Source: Streptomyces buecherae (GTDB taxonomy: Bacteria > Actinomycetota > Actinomycetes > Streptomycetales > Streptomycetaceae). Taken from it: a DNA stretch of 64,000 nt. The notes below the pieces were generated by a model. That model was not told where the DNA came from. It saw only the letters and a list, made by a program, of their open reading frames with translations, and searched no databases. The position numbers were made by a program, and so were the translations under genes. Location of the stretch: NCBI RefSeq assembly GCF_014295035.1, contig NZ_CP060404.1, positions 6,736,501 through 6,800,500 on the forward strand, in the 5' to 3' direction. Within the stretch, counting starts at the first letter, position 1; each line of letters opens with the position of its first letter. Shown here one piece after another: positions 8,002 to 16,091 of this stretch.

Positions 8002-8289
8002 GTTCAGATCATCCCGTACCACACGGAACCCCGCAGATCCCCGCACCGGCCGCGGGTGCCGCCGGGGCCCCACCCGGCGACCGTCAGGCCGTAGGGTTAC
8101 GCCCAGCACTCCCGCAGTCCGACGGCGCACCGCGGAGGGCCCGGGCCCTCCCGGGGGCAGGTGGCAGCCGTGTGCGGCGTACCGCGCTCGGTGCGACGCG
8201 CGTGGTCGCGGCGTACCGGGTGCACCAGGCCGGGCGGAAGGCCGCGTGGACCGCGAACGAATGCGAACGAAGACGTGAAGGACGACACG

Positions 8290-8529
8290 ATGGCCGCTCC
8301 CCAGCCCACAGCCGACACCCGCTGGCGCTGCACCCTGTGCGGAAACCTCACCCGTTTCGACGTGACGCGCTCGACCAAGGCCGTCGAGTACGTGCACCTG
8401 GACCTGGCCGGGGAGCCCAGCACCGAGGAGCGCAAGGTGGTCAGTGAGACCATTGAGTCGGTGCGCTGCCGCTGGTGCAACGCGGTCGACCAGATCGAGC
8501 TCGTCGACCGCCCGGGCGCGAGCGCCTGA
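8290..8529 (+). CDS. Small zinc-ribbon protein
   Basis: Protein of 79 aa with two CxxC knuckles, CTLCGN near residue 14 and CRWCNA near residue 60, separated by a stretch starting TRFDVTRSTKAVEYVHLDL. This spacing suggests a zinc ribbon for nucleic-acid or protein binding. The ATG has GAAGGA upstream at about 5 bases; earlier in-frame codons give no family-like sequence. It lies 17 bases before the NYN-domain gene and is probably co-transcribed with it, which hints at a role in RNA metabolism, but no function is established. Confidence 0.8.
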   Translation: MAAPQPTADTRWRCTLCGNLTRFDVTRSTKAVEYVHLDLAGEPSTEERKVVSETIESVRCRWCNAVDQIELVDRPGASA

Positions 8530-8546
8530 GAACGGAGCGGTGACAG

Positions 8547-9974
8547 GTGGAGGAGCGGACGAGCGGCCCGGGCGCCGTGGACGGCGCCGACGGAGCTGAC
8601 GGCGTCGCGGGTGCCGTCGGCCCCGACGGCACCGACGGGCCCGACGGCGGCACCGGCGAGGCCGCCGAGGCGCTCGACCGCCCCCTGCCCGAGGGGGTCA
8701 GGCACCGGGTGGTGGCCCTGGTCGCCGACGCCTTCGGTGCCCTGACCGTCGGCGAGCTGCCGCCCCAGTTGCGGCAGTACGCCCGCTTCACCCCGACCCG
8801 ACGGGCCAAGTTCGCGGGCAACGCCATGGCCGCCGCCATCGCCACCGCCCCCGCCTTCCGGCAGCGGATCGCCGCCCGGCTGCGCGAGACGCAGCCCGAG
8901 CTGGCCGAGACCGTCGAGGCCGGCTCGCCGCCCGCCGCGGCCGACCCGGTGGACGTCGCGGCCCTGGCGTACGTGCTGCGCCCCACCGGCTGGGTCAAGC
9001 TCGTCGAGGCCGCGGGCGAGGAGGCCCAGCGCGCCAACGCGGAACGCGCCGGCGCGCGCGCCCTGGACGAGATGCGCCGGCTGCGCGAGGAGCTGGACCA
9101 GGTACGCACGGCCGCGCGCGGCGACGCCGAGCGCTCGCGCGCCGAGCTGGAGGCGGCCCGCAAGGAGGCCGACGCGCTCCAGCGCAAGCTGCGCAGCGCG
9201 CTCAGCGACGTACGCCGGGGCGAGGCGGCGCTGCGCAAGTCCGCGAGCGAACTGGAGGCGCAGCGCGCCGCCGCGGCGGCCGAGCAGACCAGGGCCGAGG
9301 GGGAGGCACGGCGGCTCAAGACGCGGCTTGCCGAGACCGAGGCGGCGCTTGAGGCCAGCCGCCGCGCGGTGCGCGAGGGGCGCAGCGTGGAGGACATGCG
9401 GCTGCGGCTGCTGCTCGACACGATGCTCGACGCCGCGCAGGGGCTGCGCCGCGAACTCGCGCTGCCGCCCGCGTCGATGCGTCCGGCCGACACCGTGGAA
9501 GCCGTCGAGCCCGGCAAGATGACGCCCAAGGACATCGCCACCCGCGCGCTGTCCGACATGGACCCGGCGCTCCTGGACCAACTCCTGGCCCTGCCGCAGG
9601 CCCACTTGGTGGTCGACGGTTACAACGTGACCAAGACCGGCTATCCGACGATGCCGTTGGAGAAGCAGCGGTTGCGCCTGCTCGGCGGGCTCGCGGTGCT
9701 CGCGGCGCAGACCGGCGCGGAGATGACCTGCGTCTTCGACGGGGCCGAGCTGGCCGCCCCGGTGCTGCTCGCGCCGCCGCGCGGGGTGCGGGTGATGTTC
9801 AGCAAGCCCGGTGTGACGGCGGACGAGTTGATCCGGCAACTGGTGCGGGCCGAGCCGCCAGGCCGTCCCGTCGTGGTGGTCTCCACCGACCGCGAGGTGG
9901 CGGACGGCGTCGCCAAGGCCGGGGCCCGCCCGGTGGCCTCCGCCCTGCTTCTCAAGCGCCTCGCCCGCACCTGA
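8547..9974 (+). CDS. NYN (PIN-like) domain RNA-binding protein / putative ribonuclease
   Basis: The 475-aa product has three parts. The N-terminal 40 residues are Gly/Ala/Asp-rich. Residues 50-300 are helical, with a long charged coiled-coil (RRLREELDQVRTAARGDAER and similar runs). The C-terminal 150 residues form the NYN domain of the YacP type: HLVVDGYNVTKTGYPTMPLEKQR, then MTCVFDGAEL, then VVVVSTDREVADGV. The conserved acidic residues (VDGYN, FDGAE, STDRE) correspond to the metal-binding aspartates of PIN nucleases; YacP/Rae1 cleaves mRNA in the ribosome A site in Bacillus. Start is GTG with GGAG about 12 bases upstream. Ribosome-associated RNA cleavage is inference. Confidence 0.85.
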   Translation: MEERTSGPGAVDGADGADGVAGAVGPDGTDGPDGGTGEAAEALDRPLPEGVRHRVVALVADAFGALTVGELPPQLRQYARFTPTRRAKFAGNAMAAAIATAPAFRQRIAARLRETQPELAETVEAGSPPAAADPVDVAALAYVLRPTGWVKLVEAAGEEAQRANAERAGARALDEMRRLREELDQVRTAARGDAERSRAELEAARKEADALQRKLRSALSDVRRGEAALRKSASELEAQRAAAAAEQTRAEGEARRLKTRLAETEAALEASRRAVREGRSVEDMRLRLLLDTMLDAAQGLRRELALPPASMRPADTVEAVEPGKMTPKDIATRALSDMDPALLDQLLALPQAHLVVDGYNVTKTGYPTMPLEKQRLRLLGGLAVLAAQTGAEMTCVFDGAELAAPVLLAPPRGVRVMFSKPGVTADELIRQLVRAEPPGRPVVVVSTDREVADGVAKAGARPVASALLLKRLART

Positions 9975-10289
9975 GGCCCCGCCCGCGTCCGCGCCGGAGC
10001 CCCACCCCCGTCCGTGCCGGGGCCCGCTCCCGTGGCCGCTGGCGGCCCCGTGCGCGCCCTCGTCCCGTACGGCGTCGGCGGACCCCGTGCGGGCGCGGCG
10101 GGCCGGTGCGCGCGAACGCCCGCCCGCCCTCGCGGGTTTGTCCCTCGGGGCCCGCAATGTGATCAACGCCTCGGTCAGCCGCGCCATCGCATCTGACCTG
10201 ATAGTCGCTCATCTGCCGCTATCCCCGGGCGGATCGGTCAGGTCCCGTCATAGGGCGATCAAGAGCGGCAAACTCATCGCCTCCTCATG

Positions 10290-10565
10290 AGCTGTGTGTC
10301 AATCCGGGGTGACAGATTGTGTGATGTTGGTAAAGGATGGGCTCGTGAGCCAAGTTTTTTCCCTGTGGGTTTGAACGGATCACGGCGAGGTCACTAAGGT
10401 CAGGCCCCGAACCTTCGCGCGGTTGATCACTCATCCGGAGTGGCAGCGGAGGTACCGCCGAGTCCGTGTTGGCGGCCGTCCGCCCTGGGCGCTCGCGACG
10501 CGGAGCCGGGGTTAGCGCCCCCCGCCACCCGGTAGGCGGCTGGAGGAAGAAGGAGCTCGCCCACT
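10290..10565 (+). promoter_or_regulatory. Long 5' leader of the first NlpC/P60 gene, candidate c-di-AMP (ydaO-like) riboswitch
   Basis: The 590 bases between the NYN gene and the NlpC/P60 start contain no gene; 9975-10289 shows nothing recognisable. From about 10290 the base composition drops to AT-richer, promoter-like sequence, and 10400-10540 contains structured elements resembling the ydaO class: CAGCGGAGGTACC, GCCGAGTCCGT, and near the end ACCCGGTAGGCGGC (10527-10540), just before the ribosome site GGAGGAAGAAGGAG. Streptomyces cell-wall hydrolase genes are known to carry such riboswitches. I could not pair a complete P1 helix by eye, so this is a candidate only. Confidence 0.4.
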
Positions 10566-11633
10566 GTGGCGTCCCACCGTCGACCCAAGCAGCCGAGCCG
10601 CACTCGGGTAACCGTCCTCACCGCGACCGCCGCCGCTGCCGTCGCCCTCACCTCGCAGGCCGCCCAGGCCGACCCGAAGCCGACCAAGAAGGACGTCAAG
10701 GCTCAGGTCGACAAGCTGTACGAAGAGGCGGAGGTGGCCACCGAGAAGTACAACGGGGCCAAGGAGAAGCAGGACACCCTCGAAGAGCAGGTGGACGGCC
10801 TCCAGGACAAGGTCGCGCGCGGCCAGGAGGAGCTCAACAAGCTGCGCAACGGCCTCGGCTCGATGGCCACCGCCCAGTACCGCTCCGGTGGCGTGGACCC
10901 CTCCCTCCAGCTCATCCTCTCCTCCGACCCGGACGACTACCTGGACAAGGCGTCCACGCTCAACCAGGTCACCAGCAAGCAGGCCGGGGCGCTCAAGAAG
11001 ATCGCCGACAAGCAGCGCACCCTCAAGCAGCAGCGCGAGGAGGCCGGCCTCAAGCTCAAGGACCTGGCCGACACCCGCAAGGCGCTCGGCGACAAGAAGA
11101 AGGAGATCCAGGGCAAGCTCTCCAAGGCGCAGTCGCTGCTCAACTCGCTGACCGCGCAGGAGCGCGAGCAGCTCGCCAAGGAGGAGCGGGAAGAGCAGGA
11201 GCGGGCCAACCGCTCGGCCAACCAGCGCGAGGACCTCGACGCCGACAAGGGCGGCGAATCCGACCCCGCCAAGGACGTCCCGACCTCGGGACGCGCCGGC
11301 ATCGCCCTCGCCGCCGCGAAGACCAAGATCGGCTCCCCGTACGTCTGGGGCGCGACCGGCCCGAACTCCTTCGACTGCTCCGGCCTCACCGGCTGGGCCT
11401 ACAGCCAGGCCGACGTCTCGCTGGACCGCACGTCGCAGGCGCAGGCCAACAACGGCACCCGCATCGGGCAGAGCGAACTCCAGCCCGGCGACCTGGTGCT
11501 CTTCTACAGCGACCTGCACCACATCGGCCTGTACGCCGGCAACGGCCAGGTGCTGCACGCGCCCAAGCCGGGCGCCAACGTGCGCTACGAGTCGATCAAC
11601 AACATGCCGTTCCAGTTCGGCGTCCGCATCTGA
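10566..11633 (+). CDS. Secreted NlpC/P60 (C40) peptidoglycan endopeptidase with coiled coil
   Basis: Cleaves the stem peptide of peptidoglycan outside the cell. The 355-aa precursor starts at GTG (VASHRRPKQPSRTRV) and has a signal peptide ending near AAQADPKP. A long coiled coil follows (about residues 40-220: KAQVDKLYEEAEVATEKYN, KARGQEEL-type repeats), the regulatory arm seen in RipA/CwlO-type enzymes. The C-terminal NlpC/P60 domain has NSFDCSGLTGWAY with the catalytic Cys, DLHHIGLYAGNGQVLHAP with the catalytic His, and KPGANVRY. It is followed by a paralogue in the same orientation. The position matches Rv2190c in mycobacteria. Expression is probably controlled by the long leader RNA. Confidence 0.93.
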   Translation: MASHRRPKQPSRTRVTVLTATAAAAVALTSQAAQADPKPTKKDVKAQVDKLYEEAEVATEKYNGAKEKQDTLEEQVDGLQDKVARGQEELNKLRNGLGSMATAQYRSGGVDPSLQLILSSDPDDYLDKASTLNQVTSKQAGALKKIADKQRTLKQQREEAGLKLKDLADTRKALGDKKKEIQGKLSKAQSLLNSLTAQEREQLAKEEREEQERANRSANQREDLDADKGGESDPAKDVPTSGRAGIALAAAKTKIGSPYVWGATGPNSFDCSGLTGWAYSQADVSLDRTSQAQANNGTRIGQSELQPGDLVLFYSDLHHIGLYAGNGQVLHAPKPGANVRYESINNMPFQFGVRI

Positions 11634-11962
11634 CGCCTCACCCGCTCGCTCCGTCGGCGCCCGTGGCCCCCTCCGGCCCGGGCGCCGCGGCGTACCCGAA
11701 GCCCTCGCTGGCCCGCCCCGGCGGCGGCGCGCCCGCCAACTGCCGCCCGTAAGGCCGTGGTTGGCCGCCAGTCGGGCGACCCGCCCCCTCGCCGCGACCG
11801 GGCCGCGGCGCGCGGGCCACCGGGCCGCCCCATCGGCCGAACCCCGGCGGCCACCCGTACGAGGGAATCGCCCGGTCCCCGGTTGACCGGCCACCCGGCC
11901 GGTGACCTGCGCCTGAGGCGACGGCGCCGGGCGCGGACGGGATGCGGCGCGGCGCACGGTCT

Positions 11963-11992
11963 TTGGACCCTCCGTGTCCGTACGGCTACTCT
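11963..11992 (+). promoter_or_regulatory. Candidate promoter of the second NlpC/P60 gene
   Basis: TTGGAC (11963-11968) and TACTCT (11987-11992) are separated by 18 bases, a good HrdB-type match. The predicted leader is about 75 bases. The rest of the 441-base gap 11634-12074 is GC-rich and shows no gene; the riboswitch-like leader of the first paralogue is not repeated here. Confidence 0.55.
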
Positions 11993-12074
11993 CTGCCGCG
12001 CGCGGTCACGCCCTGTCGTACGCCTGTCCGTGGGCGCGGGGGACCGCCGCCAGCGGAAGGGAATGCGGCCTCCA

Positions 12075-13193
12075 GTGGCGTCCCATCGCCGTACCTCGCC
12101 CTCAGCTCATGACCGGCCGGCCCGAGTGGCCATGCTGTCCGCCGCGCTGGCCGCCTCGGCGGTCGCGCTCACCGCGGTCCCGGCCGGCGCCGACCCGGGG
12201 GCCCCGCCGTCCGACGCGCACAGCAGCGACGCGCACAGCAGCGGTCCCAGCGGTCAGAGCAGCGGCCAGAGCACCAGTTCCGCCCGGCGCACCGTGGAGC
12301 GCCTCTTCCACGACGCCGAGCGGGCCACCGAGAAGTACAACCTGGCCAAGGAGCGGTCCGACCAACTCCGCGAGCGGGTCGGCGCGCTGCAGAGCAGCGT
12401 GGCCCGGGGTCAGGACCGGGTCAACCAGTTGCGCGGGGCGCTCGCCGGGCTCGCCGGCGCCCAGTACCGCTCCGGCGGCGTCGACCCGAGCCTGACCCTG
12501 CTGCTCACCGAGGACCCGGACGGGTTCCTCACCAAGTCGGCGGCGCTCGACCGGATCTCCAACCGTCAGGCGGGCCAACTCCGCGTGTTGCACGCGGCGC
12601 AGCGCGCCCTGCGGCAGGAGCGCGCCGAGGCCACCGGCAAGCTCGTCGAACTCGAACGCAGCCGGGAGGCGGTGGCCCGGCACAAGCGCGAGGTCACCGC
12701 CAAGCTCGCCGCCGCCCGCACCGTGCTCAACGGGCTCACCGAGGCCGAGCGCGCCGCCCTGCGCCGTAGCGAGCGCGCCAAGGAGGAGGACCGCCGGGCC
12801 GCCGCGCGGCACGAGCGGCAACAGCCCACGGGCGGGGCCGCCGCCTCCCCGCGCGCCGCCGCCGCGGTGCGCGCCGCGCAGAGCGCCGTCGGCGCCCCGT
12901 ACGCGTGGGGCCAGAGCGGGCCCGGCTCCTTCGACTGCTCGGGGCTGACCCAGTGGGCCTGGCGGCAGGCCGGGGTGGCCGTCCCGCGCACCTCGCAGGG
13001 CCAGGCCGGTGTCGGGCAGCGGGTGCCGCTGAGCCAGGCGCAGCCGGGCGACCTGGTGGTGTACCGCGGCGACGCCAGTCACGTCGGCATGTACGTGGGC
13101 GGCGGCCAGGTCATCCACGCCCCGCACCCCGGCGCCAACGTGCGCTACGACCCGGTGGGGATGATGCCCGTGACGTCCGTCAACCGCCCCTGA
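12075..13193 (+). CDS. Second secreted NlpC/P60 endopeptidase, paralogue of the preceding gene
   Basis: Product of 372 aa from GTG 12075. This start was chosen because the N-terminus VASHRRTSPSAHDRPARVA aligns with that of the upstream paralogue. Signal peptide ends near AGADPGAPP; then a Ser/Gly/His-rich linker, the coiled coil (RRTVERLFHDAERATEKYN, VARGQDRVNQLR), and the C-terminal NlpC/P60 domain with catalytic Cys in GSFDCSGLTQWAW and His in ASHVGMYVGGGQVIHAP. The coiled coil and catalytic domain closely resemble those of the first copy, so the pair arose by tandem duplication. It has its own promoter, suggesting that the two hydrolases are expressed at different times. Confidence 0.92.
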   Translation: MASHRRTSPSAHDRPARVAMLSAALAASAVALTAVPAGADPGAPPSDAHSSDAHSSGPSGQSSGQSTSSARRTVERLFHDAERATEKYNLAKERSDQLRERVGALQSSVARGQDRVNQLRGALAGLAGAQYRSGGVDPSLTLLLTEDPDGFLTKSAALDRISNRQAGQLRVLHAAQRALRQERAEATGKLVELERSREAVARHKREVTAKLAAARTVLNGLTEAERAALRRSERAKEEDRRAAARHERQQPTGGAAASPRAAAAVRAAQSAVGAPYAWGQSGPGSFDCSGLTQWAWRQAGVAVPRTSQGQAGVGQRVPLSQAQPGDLVVYRGDASHVGMYVGGGQVIHAPHPGANVRYDPVGMMPVTSVNRP

Positions 13194-13244
13194 CGGCGGG
13201 CCGCGTCGTCCGGTGTTCGCCTGCTGCCGCGCGCGCTCACCCCG

Positions 13245-13250
13245 TACGAT
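13245..13250 (+). promoter_or_regulatory. Candidate -10 of a leaderless promoter
   Basis: TACGAT fits TANNNT and ends 7 bases before the GTG of the peptidase-like gene, which has no Shine-Dalgarno sequence. Transcription would begin at or next to the start codon. No clear -35 is seen. Confidence 0.45.
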
Positions 13251-13257
13251 CGACGGC

Positions 13258-14580
13258 GTGGCGGGCAGGTTGCGACGGGGTGGACGGTGGGCGGTCAGCG
13301 GTGTGGTGGCCGCCCTTGTGGTGTTCACGGCGCTGCTCAGCACGCTGGCGGCGATGGCCGGCTGGGGCGGCGAGTCGGACGGGCCTGACCCGGACGCGCG
13401 GGCCATAGAGCGGCTGTTGGAGCGGCGCGCCGACGCGGTCCGCGAGCGGGACGAGGGCGCCTTCATGGCCACCGTCGACCGCGCGCCCGGGCGCTACCGC
13501 GCCCAGCAGCAGCGGACGTTCGACAATCTGGCGGAGGTCCCCCTCAGCTCCGTGCAGTACCGTTTCATCCGAAAGGGCGGTTTTCCGCCCGTCGACGGCA
13601 CCGGCCGAAGGGTCACCGCCCAGGTCGAGATGCGCTACCGGCTCGCCGGCTACGACACCGCGCCCGTCGTCGCCCCCCAGCGGCTCACCCTCGCCCAGCG
13701 CGGGCACCGGTGGTACGTGGCCGCCGTCCAGGCACCGACCCGCACCGCGCCGGGGGCGGCGGAGCGCGGCGCCGCGCAACTGTGGGACCAGGGCCGGGTC
13801 TCGGTGGTCCGCGGCGAGCGCAGCCTCGTGCTCGGGGTCGGGCAGGACCGGCGCTACCTCCAGGGCGTCGCCGCGACCGCGGACAGCGCCGTGCCGAGCG
13901 TGCACCGCGCCTGGCGCGGGCCGTGGGCGGGCCGCGTGGTGGTCCTGGTGCCGCGCTCGCTCGCGGACATGGCGGCCCTGCTCGGCGGCTCCGCCTCCGG
14001 CTACCGGGGCATAGCGGCGGTCACCACCGGCGAGATCGGCGGCTCGGGTACCGTCCCCGCGGACCGCGTGATCATCAACCCGGAGGCGTACGACGCGCTC
14101 GGCGACCTCGGCCGGCAGGTCGTCATGACGCACGAGGCCACCCACGTCGCGACCCGCGCCCACACCTCGGCCAGCACGCCGCTGTGGCTCTCCGAGGGCT
14201 TCGCCGACTGGGTCGGCTACCGCGACACCAAGACCTTCCCGCGCCAGGTCGCCCCCGAGCTGACCCGCGCCGTCGAGGGCGGCGACCTCCCCAGCGACCT
14301 GCCGCGCGACGCCGACTTCGGCTTCGCGGGGGACGGCAACGTCCTGGCGCAGGCGTACGAGCAGGGTTGGCTCGCCTGCCGGATGATCGCCGAGCAGTGG
14401 GGCGAGCGGAAACTGGTCGCCTTCTACCGCGCGGTCGGCAGCGCGCCCGAGCGTGAGGCGGGCGTGCGGGAGGCGCTCCGCGACGAACTGCGGGTGGGCG
14501 AGGAGGAGTTCGTCCGGCGCTGGCGGGCCTACCTCAGGAAGCAGCTCGCCGCGCCCGCCCTGCCACGGGCCGTGTCCTAG
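13258..14580 (+). CDS. Membrane-anchored zinc-metallopeptidase-like protein (HExxH)
   Basis: The 440-aa protein from GTG 13258 has an N-terminal membrane helix (VSGVVAALVVFTALLSTLAAMAG), a middle region of about 150 residues resembling an NTF2-like extracytoplasmic domain (RRADAVRERDEGAFMATVD), and a C-terminal domain with VVMTHEATHVATRAH. HEATH fits the HExxH zinc motif, and PLWLSEGFADWVGYR downstream supplies the glutamate typical of gluzincin and MA-clan peptidases. Catalysis outside the membrane is inferred. There is no ribosome site, but TACGAT (13245-13250) lies 7 bases before the GTG, so the mRNA may be leaderless. It is followed by the mannosyltransferase gene after 67 bases. Confidence 0.78.
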   Translation: MAGRLRRGGRWAVSGVVAALVVFTALLSTLAAMAGWGGESDGPDPDARAIERLLERRADAVRERDEGAFMATVDRAPGRYRAQQQRTFDNLAEVPLSSVQYRFIRKGGFPPVDGTGRRVTAQVEMRYRLAGYDTAPVVAPQRLTLAQRGHRWYVAAVQAPTRTAPGAAERGAAQLWDQGRVSVVRGERSLVLGVGQDRRYLQGVAATADSAVPSVHRAWRGPWAGRVVVLVPRSLADMAALLGGSASGYRGIAAVTTGEIGGSGTVPADRVIINPEAYDALGDLGRQVVMTHEATHVATRAHTSASTPLWLSEGFADWVGYRDTKTFPRQVAPELTRAVEGGDLPSDLPRDADFGFAGDGNVLAQAYEQGWLACRMIAEQWGERKLVAFYRAVGSAPEREAGVREALRDELRVGEEEFVRRWRAYLRKQLAAPALPRAVS

Positions 14581-14633
14581 CACGGACGCGCGGACCCGGC
14601 TCGCCTGCCGACGTGCGGCGGGGGCGCCTTGGG

Positions 14634-14639
14634 TACTGT
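14634..14639 (+). promoter_or_regulatory. Candidate -10 of a leaderless promoter
   Basis: TACTGT fits TANNNT and ends 8 bases before ATG 14648 of the glycosyltransferase, which lacks a Shine-Dalgarno sequence. The -35 region is not obvious. Confidence 0.45.
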
Positions 14640-14647
14640 CGGCGGCG

Positions 14648-15790
14648 ATGGACAAGACCCTGATCGTCACGAACGACTTCCCGCCCCGGCCCGGCGGCAT
14701 CCAGACCTTCCTGCACAACATGGCGCTGCGCCTCGACCCCGACCGCCTCGTCGTCTACGCCAGCACCTGGAAACGCGGCGCGGAGGGCGCCCGGGCCTGC
14801 GCGGCCTTCGACGCGGAACAGCCCTTCACCGTGGTGCGGGACCGCACGACCATGCTGCTGCCCACGCCCCGGGTCACCCGGCGGGCGACGGAACTGCTGC
14901 GCGCCCACGACTGCTCGTCCGTGTGGTTCGGCGCCGCCGCCCCGCTCGGGCTGATGGCGCCCGCGCTGCGCGCGGCGGGCGCGCGCCGGCTGGTGGCCAC
15001 CACGCACGGGCACGAGGCCGGCTGGGCCCAGCTCCCCGCCGCCCGCCAACTCCTGCGCCGCATCGGCGACGGCACCGACACGCTCACCTACCTGGGCGAG
15101 TACACCCGCTCCCGGATCGCCGGCGCGCTCTCCGGGCCGGCCGCGGCCCGCATGGTCGAACTCCCGCCCGGCGTGGACGAGAAGGCGTTCCACCCCGGAT
15201 CGGGCGGCGACGAGATCCGGGCCAGGCTCGGCCTCGCCGACCGGCCGGTCGTGGTGTGCGTCTCACGGCTCGTGCCGCGCAAGGGGCAGGACACCCTGAT
15301 CCTCGCGCTGCCGCGCATCCTGAGCCGGGTGCCGGACGCGGTGCTCCTGATCGTCGGGGGCGGCCCGTACCGGGGGGAGCTGGAGCGGCTGGCCCGGGAG
15401 ACCGGGGTGAGCGATTCGGTGCGCTTCACCGGCCCGGTGCCCGGCGCCGAACTGCCGGCCCACTACGGGGCGGGCGACGTCTTCGCCATGCCGTGCCGCA
15501 CCCGGCGCGGCGGGCTCGACGTCGAGGGGCTCGGCATCGTCTACCTGGAGGCGTCGGCGACCGGACTGCCGGTGGTGGCCGGCGACTCGGGCGGCGCGCC
15601 GGACGCGGTGCTCGACGGCGAGACCGGCTGGGTCGTACGGGGCGGCTCGGTCGAGGAGAGCGCGGACCGGATCATCGCGCTACTGGGCGACCCGGAGCTG
15701 CGCCAGCGGATGGGCGAGCGGGGCCGCGCCTGGGTGGAGCAGCGCTGGCGCTGGGACCTGCTGGCCGAGCGCCTGACCGAGCTGCTCTGA
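14648..15790 (+). CDS. pimB: GT4 glycosyltransferase, PimB'-type phosphatidylinositol mannoside mannosyltransferase
   Basis: Predicted to add the second mannose to phosphatidyl-myo-inositol monomannoside from GDP-mannose at the inner face of the membrane. The 380-aa protein is a full-length GT-B enzyme. TNDFPPRPGGIQTFLHNM at the N-terminus carries the GGIQ acceptor-side loop. VSRLVPRKGQDTLI begins the donor domain, and DVEGLGIVYLEASATGLPVVAG is the EX7E motif that binds nucleotide sugar. The start ATG gives MDKTLIVTND, matching known PimB' N-termini. Position between an NlpC/P60 hydrolase and fadD matches mycobacterial Rv2188c (pimB'), which supports the specific name; sequence alone would support only GT4. 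A 72-bp tandem repeat starts at its stop codon. Confidence 0.82.
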   Translation: MDKTLIVTNDFPPRPGGIQTFLHNMALRLDPDRLVVYASTWKRGAEGARACAAFDAEQPFTVVRDRTTMLLPTPRVTRRATELLRAHDCSSVWFGAAAPLGLMAPALRAAGARRLVATTHGHEAGWAQLPAARQLLRRIGDGTDTLTYLGEYTRSRIAGALSGPAAARMVELPPGVDEKAFHPGSGGDEIRARLGLADRPVVVCVSRLVPRKGQDTLILALPRILSRVPDAVLLIVGGGPYRGELERLARETGVSDSVRFTGPVPGAELPAHYGAGDVFAMPCRTRRGGLDVEGLGIVYLEASATGLPVVAGDSGGAPDAVLDGETGWVVRGGSVEESADRIIALLGDPELRQRMGERGRAWVEQRWRWDLLAERLTELL

Positions 15791-16005
15791 CCGGGCTGCT
15801 CTGCCGGGCTGTCCTGGCGGAGCTGCTTCGGCCGGACTGGTCGGGCCGATGTGACCGGCTGACCGGGCTGCTCTGCCGGGCTGTCCTGGCGGAGCTGCTT
15901 CGGCCGGACTGGTCGGGCCGATGTGACCGGCTGACCGGGCTGCGCTGACCGGGCTGTCCCGGCGGAGCTGCTGCGGCCGGGCTGGTCGGGCCGCTGCGAC
16001 CGGCT
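15789..16005 (+). repeat. 72-bp tandem repeat, two identical copies plus one degenerate
   Basis: Copies lie at 15789-15860 and 15861-15932 (identical) and 15933-16005 (one base longer, several substitutions). The unit begins GACCGGGCTGCTCTGCC and ends GATGTGACCGGCT; its first bases come from the stop-codon region of the glycosyltransferase gene. The 301-base gap up to the convergent fadD gene consists mostly of this repeat and holds no other gene. No hairpin of terminator quality stands out. Confidence 0.95.
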
Positions 16006-16091
16006 GACCGGGTTGGCGCGGGGCGCGGGCCGTTGGCGCGCTGGTGGTACGCGGGCGTCCGGGCCCGCCGTGGGCCCGGACGGGGCGGATC

